Assembly: GCA_902803245.1 (NCBI GenBank)
Contig: CADCPJ010000218.1
Coordinates: 1 to 6,720 of the forward strand
Origin: an uncultured Lachnospiraceae bacterium
GTDB taxonomy: Bacteria; Bacillota; Clostridia; Lachnospirales; Lachnospiraceae
Length of the DNA stretch: 6,720 bases
Direction: 5' to 3'
The notes below the pieces were generated by a model that was not told where the DNA came from, ran no database searches, and was given only the letters and a program-made list of their open reading frames with translations. The position numbers were made by a program, and so were the translations under genes. Shown here in pieces: positions 1 to 5,386 of this stretch; the stretch's first letter is position 1; each line of letters starts with the position of its first letter.

Positions 1-337
1 AATCCCGCGTGCTTCCGCCGACGACATAGGCCTGATACCCCGCTTCAAGCAATATGCGCCCGACTTCAAGGGCATTCTCTGAAAACACGGTCTCTTTCAT
101 CTTATGAACAGAGCGCGGAATCCTGAGCTCCGCATACCCGTTCTTCTCCACCTCTTTATGGTTTTCATCAAGCAGTCTGTTTAGCTCCGGGTTATCAAAG
201 AAGCTGCTCCCTCTCTTTGCAGAGATCACAACGCCTGCCTGGCTCACCGTGCCCGTCAGGCCGGAAATAAGCGCAAAGGTAAGAAGCAGGCTGACCGCCA
301 TTTTGACGATTCCGGTCCATTTTCCGCGTTTCAACAT
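1..337 (-). CDS. Signal-peptide-bearing poly(A) polymerase / CCA-adding-enzyme-like protein, N-terminal part (runs off left edge)
   Basis: An open frame of 112 codons starts at ATG 337-335 and continues past base 1. Residues 1-12 are basic (MLKRGKWTGIVK). Residues 13-27 are hydrophobic, followed by small residues with plausible signal peptidase sites after A34 (VSQA) or A40 (VISA), so a Sec signal peptide is likely. A charged linker follows (about 41-80). Residues 80-112 then resemble the opening of the class II nucleotidyltransferase head domain: a helix, 'LLEAGYQAYVVGG' and the GGSTRD form of the GGxxRD nucleotide-binding motif. The catalytic carboxylates would lie beyond the edge. Cytosolic CCA enzymes usually begin about where Met80 (codon 100-98) lies, but Met80 has no ribosome site, whereas Met1 has AAGGAG at 7 bases. 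The gene starts 51 bases after an ABC exporter gene and may be in its operon. The family call rests on a short stretch, and the substrate is unknown. Confidence 0.6.
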   Translation of the reverse strand, partial: MLKRGKWTGIVKMAVSLLLTFALISGLTGTVSQAGVVISAKRGSSFFDNPELNRLLDENHKEVEKNGYAELRIPRSVHKMKETVFSENALEVGRILLEAGYQAYVVGGSTRD

Positions 338-344
338 AGCTGTT

Positions 345-350
345 CTCCTT
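345..350 (-). promoter_or_regulatory. Ribosome binding site that fixes the signal-peptide start
   Basis: Read on the minus strand this is AAGGAG, 7 bases before the ATG at 337-335, inside a longer purine run (GGAAGGAG). It supports the upstream start that includes the signal peptide. The internal Met80, which would give a normal cytosolic CCA-type enzyme, is preceded by no such site. The short gap 338-388 holds a T6 run (367-372) but no stable stem before it, so read-through from the exporter gene is likely. Confidence 0.75.
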
Positions 351-388
351 CCAGAATTCGGGATTCAAAAAAGCTTAAGGGTCAGTCT

Positions 389-2206
389 TTATGCAAACTG
401 GCTGTTGTAGAGTGCGGCGTATTTGCCTCCCAGCTTCATGAGTGTGTCGTGGTCGCCCACTTCCTTGATGTCGCCATCTTCCATATACAGAATCGCATTC
501 GCGTCCCGGATCGTTGAGAGGCGGTGCGCGATGACGAAGCTGGTGCGTCCGCTCATCAAAGCGGCCATTGCGTTCTGGATGACCTGCTCGGTGTGGGCGT
601 CGACATTGCTGGTCGCCTCGTCCAGGATCATGATCTCGGGGTTCGCAATGATCGCGCGGGCAATCGTGAGCAGCTGCCTCTGGCCCTGGGAGATATTCTC
701 AGCGCCCTTTGAAAGCATCATGTCGTATCCGCCCGGCATCGTGCGGATGAAACTGTCCGCGCAGATGCTCTTCGCCGCCTCGATCATCTCCTCATCGGAC
801 ACCTCATGGTCAGCGCCGTATTTCAGGTTGTCGCGGATCGTTCCCTCAAAGAGCCAGGTGTCCTGCAGCACCATTCCGAAGTGCCGGCGCAGCTCATGCC
901 GCGTCATTTCCCTGGTGTTGACCCCGTCTACCAGGATCTCTCCGCCGCTGATCTCATAGAACCGCATCAGCAGGTTGACCAGGGTCGTCTTGCCGGCTCC
1001 GGTCGGCCCGACAATGGCGAACTTCTTCCCCGGCTCCGCTTTTATGCTCACGTCTGTCATCAGCAGATTCTCCGGCGTATAGCCGAACTGCACATGCCGG
1101 AACTCGACAGAACCGCTGCACACTTCCGGAACCTTCCCCTCCTCGGGATCCGGTGTCTCCTCCTTAGCATCAAGGAGGTCGAAGATTCTCTCACATGCCG
1201 CCATAGCGGAGGAAAGCTGCCCGGTCATCTGTGCGATGGTGGTGAAGGGATGCTGAAAATTATTGACGTACTGGATCGCAGACTGTACATTTCCGACGGT
1301 CATCCTGCCCTTCAGTGCCAGAGCGCAGCCGATCAGGGCGGAAAGCGCGTAACCGACGTAGATGATCAGCTGCGTCACAGGCATTGCCATGCCCGCGTAG
1401 CGCTCCGCGTTCCTTGCCGTTCCCCTCAATTCTTCATTTATCTCGTCAAAATGGTTTATGGCCCTCTTCTGGTAATTAAATGAGGTGACGACGTTCTGTC
1501 CGTTGTAGACTTCTTCCACGTAGCCGTTCACTCTGCCCAGAAGGTTCTGCTGCTCGGCATAGTACCTGCCGCTCTTCTTCTGAACTTTCAATGTGAGAAA
1601 AAGTGTGGCCGGGATCATCAGGGCAGCAATGAGGGCAATCCAGCCATTGATGCTGATCAGCATAATCAGCACTCCGACCATGGTGATCGCCTGTGTGATC
1701 ACGGTGTAGGTGTTCTTCCCCAGCAGCGTATTGACGGCCTCCACATCGTTCGTGATGACGGACAGGATCTCGCCGTTGGTGTGCGAATCATAGTAATCAA
1801 GCTTCATCCGGTGCATCTTTTCATCGATGCCGGCACGCAGATCCTTTACGACACACGATGCGAGCCTCGAGAACATCTTGTTGGCTATGCTGCATAGGAA
1901 AAGGGACAGAATATACATCACGGTCAGGAGAATTGCAATATAGACGATGGCGCGCACCTTCCCGACCGGCGCCCCGCTGACCCAGGCCCAGACACTGCCC
2001 GCATCGGTCGTGCCGTCAGAGAGCTCCTGAACTGTCCAGAGCCCGTCTTTGGCCCCGGCATACAGGATCGTGGTTATTTTCCCGAGCACCTTCGGTGCCA
2101 GAATGGTAAATACGGTTCCGGCCAAAGCGGCCAGTACGGCAAGAGAAAATTCCTTCTTGTATGCTGCGAAATAGGAAAGCAGGCGCTTAAGCACTTTCGA
2201 GTTCAT
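389..2206 (-). CDS. ABC exporter half-transporter, permease-ATPase, catalytically competent subunit of a heterodimer
   Basis: This 605-residue protein has the type IV ABC exporter layout: a six-helix membrane domain (about residues 18-325), then an ATPase domain (about 365-600). Hydrophobic segments lie near 21-40, 85-107, 165-207 and 270-298. A hydrophilic stretch at about 47-83 forms a longer than usual first external loop. Walker A is GPTGAGKTT (400-408), the Q-loop is Q448, Walker B is IMILDE with catalytic E530, and the switch histidine is H561 in IAHRLST. The signature is ISQGQ (505-509) instead of LSGGQ. This is the known pattern of the subunit that supplies the working Walker motifs and a weakened signature to a heterodimer such as LmrCD or TM287/288. 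The start has AGGAGG (2216-2221) at 9 bases and overlaps the upstream partner gene by 20 bases. The substrate cannot be told from sequence; drugs, lipids and peptides are all possible. Confidence 0.93.
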   Translation of the reverse strand: MNSKVLKRLLSYFAAYKKEFSLAVLAALAGTVFTILAPKVLGKITTILYAGAKDGLWTVQELSDGTTDAGSVWAWVSGAPVGKVRAIVYIAILLTVMYILSLFLCSIANKMFSRLASCVVKDLRAGIDEKMHRMKLDYYDSHTNGEILSVITNDVEAVNTLLGKNTYTVITQAITMVGVLIMLISINGWIALIAALMIPATLFLTLKVQKKSGRYYAEQQNLLGRVNGYVEEVYNGQNVVTSFNYQKRAINHFDEINEELRGTARNAERYAGMAMPVTQLIIYVGYALSALIGCALALKGRMTVGNVQSAIQYVNNFQHPFTTIAQMTGQLSSAMAACERIFDLLDAKEETPDPEEGKVPEVCSGSVEFRHVQFGYTPENLLMTDVSIKAEPGKKFAIVGPTGAGKTTLVNLLMRFYEISGGEILVDGVNTREMTRHELRRHFGMVLQDTWLFEGTIRDNLKYGADHEVSDEEMIEAAKSICADSFIRTMPGGYDMMLSKGAENISQGQRQLLTIARAIIANPEIMILDEATSNVDAHTEQVIQNAMAALMSGRTSFVIAHRLSTIRDANAILYMEDGDIKEVGDHDTLMKLGGKYAALYNSQFA

Positions 2207-3932
2207 TCTTCACTTCCTCCTCTCCCAACTGAATTTCCGCAATCTCGCGGTAGAGCTTGCAGGACTTCAGGAGCTCCTTGTGAGTGCCCTGACCCACAAC
2301 TTCTCCGTTCTCCAGCACCAGGATCCGGGTCGCGTCCATGATCGTATTCACTCTCTCAGCAATCACAATCATGGTGGCGTCCCCCATGCTCTCCTTCAGA
2401 TTCTGGCGGACCTGCTTATCCGTCTTCATGTCCAGCGCAGAAAAGCTGTCGTCAAAGATATAGATCTCCGGCTTCTTCATAACGGCCCTGGCGATTGCCA
2501 GACGCTGTCTCTGTCCTCCCGAGAAGTTCGTCCCGCCCTGGGAGACAGGAGCGTGGTACACGCCTTCTTTTTTCTCCACGAATTCCTCCGAGCAGGAGAT
2601 CCGGAGCGCTTCCTTCCAGTCCTCCTCCGCTCCGTTCTCATCGCCGAAATTCATGTTGCCGGCGATATCGCCGGAGAACAGCACGTTCTTCTGCGGCACA
2701 TAGCCGATCCGGTTTCTCAGATCCTCCAGCTTATAATCCCTGACATTGACTCCGTCCACCAGGATATCCCCGAACGTCGTGTCATATAGCCTTGGTATCA
2801 GCTTTACAATGCTGGACTTGCCGCATCCGGTCCTGCCTATGATCGCCGTCGTCTCTCCGGGCTTCGACACAAAGCTGATCCCCTTGATGACCGGTTCCGT
2901 CGCCCCCGGATAAGCAAATGTCACATTGCGGTACTCCACCGTTCCGTGGCAGGAGACTTCCTTCCCCTCCTTTTCGGAGTCCGTAATCACCGCGTCCGTT
3001 TCCAGCACTTCGCCGATGCGCTTCATGCAGGCGTAGGTGTCCGGGAACATGCCGATGACAATGGACAAAAGGATAATCCCAACCAGAATCAGGCTGATAT
3101 ACTGGATGGCCGACACCAATGTGCCTACCTCCAGCCCCGTGTGAATCACAAGATAGGTCCCTACGAGCAGGGCTGCCACTGAAGTGATGCCAAACAGGGC
3201 CTGAACGATCGGCATCAGCGCGCCGGACATCATGATGGACTTCCGGGAGATATCCGCGGTCTCCTCGTTCGTCTTCTTGAAGCGGCCCATCTCATGTCCC
3301 TGCCTGTTGAAGGCCCGGATCACGCGCACGCCCTCAAGCGCCTCCAGGAAAAGCTCGTTAATGTCATCAATCTTCCTGCGCAGCTTCACCGAATAGCGGC
3401 TGGCCGCGATGGTGAGCAGCGCGATCCCGAGAATCAGGATCGGAATCGAAATCATAAGGACAATCGAGACCCTGCCTGCGGTAAGCAGGCACAGGACAAG
3501 TCCCACACCGGTCATCATCGGCGCCAGGAGACCTAAGCGGAAGGCCATCGACAGAAATGTCTGGATCTGTGTCACATCCGCCGTGTTCCGGGTGATCAGG
3601 GAAGATGTTCCGAATCTGTCGATTTCGACGGCCGAAAAGCTCTCCACCTTGTGGAAAATTTCCTTTCGCAGGTCCGCGCTGAACTTTGTCGTGATCGAAG
3701 CTGATATTCCGGCGGAAATGACGCTCAGCACGCAGGCGAGCACCGCACACCCGATCATTGCGAGCGCGAGAACTATGATGAGCGTCATATTGTTCCCGCT
3801 CACTCCGTCATTAATCATCAGGCTGATCATCATCGGAATCATCATCTGTGCAATCGTCGAGAGCAATATGAAGAGAACCACAGAAATGACCTGTTTTCGG
3901 TTCATCTTGATCCTCGAGAAAATTGCAATCAT
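2187..3932 (-). CDS. ABC exporter half-transporter, permease-ATPase, degenerate-site subunit of a heterodimer
   Basis: Starting at ATG 3932-3930 the protein has 581 residues, the usual size for this family. The membrane domain has hydrophobic segments near 14-40, 50-78, 132-177 and 236-296, followed by an ATPase domain (about 330-570). Walker A is GRTGCGKSS (366-374), the Q-loop is Q414, and the signature FSGGQRQR (470-477) is intact. Walker B ends FDDSFSALD, with D495 in place of the catalytic glutamate. The switch position reads IAERVNT, with E526 in place of histidine. These two losses, paired with the odd signature of the downstream partner, place one degenerate ATP site at the interface. 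The frame is open upstream to 4043, but the chosen start has AGGAGG at 9 bases and gives the family-typical N terminus, so the upstream 37 codons are probably untranslated leader. The gene ends inside the partner gene, which suggests coupled translation. Confidence 0.93.
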   Translation of the reverse strand: MIAIFSRIKMNRKQVISVVLFILLSTIAQMMIPMMISLMINDGVSGNNMTLIIVLALAMIGCAVLACVLSVISAGISASITTKFSADLRKEIFHKVESFSAVEIDRFGTSSLITRNTADVTQIQTFLSMAFRLGLLAPMMTGVGLVLCLLTAGRVSIVLMISIPILILGIALLTIAASRYSVKLRRKIDDINELFLEALEGVRVIRAFNRQGHEMGRFKKTNEETADISRKSIMMSGALMPIVQALFGITSVAALLVGTYLVIHTGLEVGTLVSAIQYISLILVGIILLSIVIGMFPDTYACMKRIGEVLETDAVITDSEKEGKEVSCHGTVEYRNVTFAYPGATEPVIKGISFVSKPGETTAIIGRTGCGKSSIVKLIPRLYDTTFGDILVDGVNVRDYKLEDLRNRIGYVPQKNVLFSGDIAGNMNFGDENGAEEDWKEALRISCSEEFVEKKEGVYHAPVSQGGTNFSGGQRQRLAIARAVMKKPEIYIFDDSFSALDMKTDKQVRQNLKESMGDATMIVIAERVNTIMDATRILVLENGEVVGQGTHKELLKSCKLYREIAEIQLGEEEVKNELESA

Positions 3933-3941
3933 CTCTTCATC

Positions 3942-3947
3942 CCTCCT
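3942..3947 (-). promoter_or_regulatory. Ribosome binding site of the exporter operon
   Basis: The minus strand reads AGGAGG inside AAAAGGAGGG, 9 bases before ATG 3932-3930. It decides the start of the first exporter gene against the ATG at 4043, which has no ribosome site and would place the promoter and leader repeats inside or against the coding frame. Confidence 0.85.
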
Positions 3948-3959
3948 TTTACGGTTTTT

Positions 3960-4010
3960 GCAGTCCCCGTGCAGCACGGGCCGCCGGACTGCATCTGAAC
4001 GGACAGTCCG
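3960..4010 (-). promoter_or_regulatory. Leader element with mutually exclusive stem-loops before the exporter gene
   Basis: In the minus-strand transcript three segments share one core. Segment A is CGGACTG (4010-4004), B is GCAGTCCG (3992-3985) and C is GGACTGC (3966-3960). A can pair with B over 7 bp around a 12-base loop. B can instead pair with C over 6-7 bp, enclosing a tight CCCGTG/CACGGG hairpin (3980-3975 with 3971-3966) and leaving six bases (CGGCGG) bulged on the B side. A also forms the perfect dyad CGGAC-T-GTCCG (4010-4000). The B:C structure ends 12 bases before the AGGAGG site. No U-run follows it, so it is not a standard terminator. Control of translation, a protein-binding operator, or chance repeats are all possible. 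No known riboswitch or T-box motif was recognised. Confidence 0.45.
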
Positions 4011-4033
4011 CCTGCTGTAAAGCCTTCCCAGAT

Positions 4034-4062
4034 ATACTATCATTTTTGGGTGGCCATTCCAA
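4034..4062 (-). promoter_or_regulatory. Candidate sigma-A promoter with extended -10 for the exporter operon
   Basis: On the minus strand TTGGAA (4062-4057, 4 of 6 to TTGACA) and TAGTAT (4039-4034, 4 of 6 to TATAAT) are separated by exactly 17 bases, and the -10 is preceded by TGA, an extended -10 TGn element. The region is locally A/T-rich in a GC-rich gap. Transcription would start near 4026-4028, giving a leader of about 95 bases that contains the competing stems. The position between two operons fits a separate exporter promoter, but neither hexamer is perfect. Confidence 0.5.
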
Positions 4063-4093
4063 TGTTAATTGATGAAATTCGTACATTCTGCCT

Positions 4094-4118
4094 GGCGGCG
4101 TTCCTTTAAGGATCCGCC
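4094..4118. repeat. Imperfect inverted repeat (hairpin) upstream of the exporter promoter
   Basis: GGCGG (4094-4098) pairs with CCGCC (4114-4118). Inside it TCCTT (4102-4106) faces AAGGA (4108-4112). The two stems are separated by a small internal loop. No U-run follows on the minus strand, so it does not look like an intrinsic terminator. It sits about 32 bases upstream of the candidate -35 box and could be an operator, or may mean nothing. Confidence 0.3.
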
Positions 4119-4127
4119 TGCCCTCAC

Positions 4128-4199
4128 TCATCCAAGCGCGCTTCCAAGTGCAGGGGTGTGCTCCTCCGGATCCAGTTGTTTCCTATGACGAAGCTTCAA
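4128..4199 (-). CDS. Possible 23-residue micro-ORF with TTG start
   Basis: An AGGAGG site (4213-4208 on the minus strand) lies 8 bases before a TTG at 4199-4197. The frame runs 23 codons to a TGA at 4130-4128, and a TAG lies in frame just upstream. The peptide is short, charged at the start (MKLRHRKQL if TTG is read as Met) and has no recognisable domain or hydrophobic segment. Its stop overlaps, as ATGA, the ATG of another open frame that looks non-coding. The ribosome site is the only positive evidence; chance is quite possible in such a purine-rich stretch. Confidence 0.2.
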   Translation of the reverse strand: MKLRHRKQLDPEEHTPALGSALG

Positions 4200-4297
4200 C
4201 TTGTGTGCCTCCTAAGTCTCCTGCTTCCGCTTTTACCGCTCTCACATGCCGTCACGCCGGATAAGTGTACAGGAGCCCCTCTCACGATCCGTGTATT

Positions 4298-5386
4298 TCA
4301 GGAAAAAACAAGGGTGATCCTGTTTTTCAGATCGTCTTCCGGATGATACGAATACTGTATGCTCTCTGCCATCCCCCTTAGAACAGTCAGCGCGAGCATC
4401 TCCTCCTTTGTTGTAATGTCCGCCTTCTCTCCCCCATAGCGGACGGTAATGACCGCTTTTTCCTCATCCGGGGAATACTCCGTGCATACCGCAATGTCCG
4501 GTTTCTCCATCATCGGAATCAGCAGCTGCTGCACCGTCTCTTCAAACGCCAGCATGAGGCGCGTCTGCATGCGCCGGGAGATCTGGTTTTTATCACAGTA
4601 CTCAATGATCTCAGCCAGCGCTCCGGGAAAATCATAATTCGCATCATGGATCTGAAGCTCCAGCACCTTCAGCCTGCGGATAAACCGGCGGGTCTTCTCT
4701 TTCCGGGGATGGTCAAAGATCTGTTCCGGTGTTCCCTCCTCATAGATTCCGCCCTCGTCAATATAGAACACGCGGTTGCAGATCGCTTTTGCAAATCTCA
4801 TCTCATGGGTGACGATCAGCATCGTCTTCCCCATGAGCGCAAGCTTCCGGATGACAGCCTGTACCTCACCCACCATATTCGGATCCAGTGCGCTCGTGGG
4901 TTCATCCAGTAAAATGGTATCCGGCCCCATGGCCAGCGTCCTCGCGATGGCTGCCCTCTGCTTCTGGCCGCCGGACAGCTCGTCCGGATAGTTCATCGCC
5001 TTTTCGGAGAGCCCGACGAGTTTCAGGAAATGCATGCCGTTGTCGTATGCTTCCTGCCGGCTGAGCTTGAGGAGATCCACCTGGGCAAGCATGACGTTTT
5101 CGATCACCTTCAGATGACCGAAAAGCTCGAAATCCTGAAAAACCATTCCGGTTTTCCGGCGGATTTTCCCCAGATCACACCCGGGATCCGTCACGTCCAC
5201 CCCATCGATCAGCACCTTCCCCGATGTGGGTTTTTCCAGCATGTTGATGCACCGCAGCAGAGTGGATTTGCCGGTGCCGGAAGGACCGATCACGGAAATG
5301 ATATCCCCGTCACGGATCAGGGCATTTACGTCCCGAAGAGGGGTTGCGCCTTCAAACTCTTTTTTAAGATGGATTAGCTCAATCAT
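4298..5386 (-). CDS. Polar amino-acid ABC transporter ATPase (GlnQ type) with a C-terminal RsbW/GHKL-like extension
   Basis: This 362-residue cytoplasmic ATPase would power amino-acid uptake by the upstream permease. Residues 1-240 are a complete GlnQ-type domain: Walker A GPSGTGKST (34-42), Q-loop Q84, signature LSGGQKQR (137-144), Walker B ILLDEPTSALD with E162, and switch H194. GlnQ proteins usually stop at about 240-250. Here another 120 or so residues follow. They match the order of an RsbW/SpoIIAB-type histidine-kinase ATPase fold: an early 'DFPGALAEI' helix, 'RLMLAFEETVQQLL' where the N-box would be (N replaced by Q), strands 'AVITVRYGGEKAD', then 'LALTVLRGMAESIQYSY' and a final ITLVF strand. 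The G-boxes are not evident, so nucleotide binding there is doubtful. That extension call is inference; a regulatory role sensing cell state is possible. The start overlaps the permease stop by 8 bases, with an AAGGGGG site (5402-5396) at 9 bases. Confidence 0.9.
   Translation of the reverse strand: MIELIHLKKEFEGATPLRDVNALIRDGDIISVIGPSGTGKSTLLRCINMLEKPTSGKVLIDGVDVTDPGCDLGKIRRKTGMVFQDFELFGHLKVIENVMLAQVDLLKLSRQEAYDNGMHFLKLVGLSEKAMNYPDELSGGQKQRAAIARTLAMGPDTILLDEPTSALDPNMVGEVQAVIRKLALMGKTMLIVTHEMRFAKAICNRVFYIDEGGIYEEGTPEQIFDHPRKEKTRRFIRRLKVLELQIHDANYDFPGALAEIIEYCDKNQISRRMQTRLMLAFEETVQQLLIPMMEKPDIAVCTEYSPDEEKAVITVRYGGEKADITTKEEMLALTVLRGMAESIQYSYHPEDDLKNRITLVFS
4303..4327 (-). terminator. Weak terminator-like hairpin at the end of the uptake operon
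   Basis: On the minus strand an A-rich arm AAAAACAGG is followed, after a short loop, by CTTGTTTTTT, forming about nine base pairs including one G-U and ending in a T6 run. It lies inside the last codons of the ATPase gene, whose stop is at 4300-4298. The A/U-dominated stem makes it weak, and read-through into the gap is plausible. No better terminator was found between 4297 and the exporter promoter. Confidence 0.35.

Larger units (their letters stand above)
3933..4297 (-). other. Intergenic control region between uptake and exporter operons
   Basis: These 365 bases hold no gene I can support with confidence. From right to left they contain the tail of the uptake operon, two copies of the 7-base direct repeat GTGAGAG (minus strand, at 4279-4285 and 4239-4245), a TTG-started micro-frame with a good ribosome site, an imperfect hairpin (4094-4118), a candidate promoter (4034-4062), and a leader with competing stems (3960-4010). 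Short open frames exist on both strands, but they lack either ribosome sites or protein-like composition. No regulator gene (for example MarR or TetR) is present, although such genes often precede exporter pairs. Confidence 0.7.

Noticed and set aside
361..380. Terminator between the second exporter gene and the nucleotidyltransferase-like gene
   Set aside because: A T6 run is present on the minus strand (372-367), but the preceding bases give only about four pairs, too little for an intrinsic terminator.
423..1483. Long plus-strand open frames opposite the second exporter gene (178 and 225 codons)
   Set aside because: They lie wholly antisense to a gene with every ABC motif in place, show no domain or ribosome site, and their composition is that of a reverse-complemented coding frame.
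3960..3992. Rho-independent terminator at the B:C hairpin
   Set aside because: The stem is good, but it is followed by AAAAACC and not a U-run in the transcript, so termination there is not supported.
3933..4043. Extended start of the first exporter gene at 4043
   Set aside because: The extra 37 residues are Arg-rich with no family resemblance, the far ATG has no ribosome site, and ATG 3932 has a perfect one and the normal N terminus.
3949..4131. 60-codon minus-strand frame starting at ATG 4131 and ending just before the exporter ribosome site
   Set aside because: It has no ribosome site, no protein-like pattern, and it runs across the candidate promoter and leader repeats. A coupled start by the ATGA overlap with the TTG micro-frame is the only argument for it.
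4158..4346. Plus-strand frame whose residues 10-30 look like a signal peptide (Leu-rich, then SHA)
   Set aside because: It has no usable ribosome site, overlaps the 3' end of the ATPase gene antisense, and the Leu run follows from CTC/CTG-rich antisense sequence. A small secreted peptide cannot be fully excluded.
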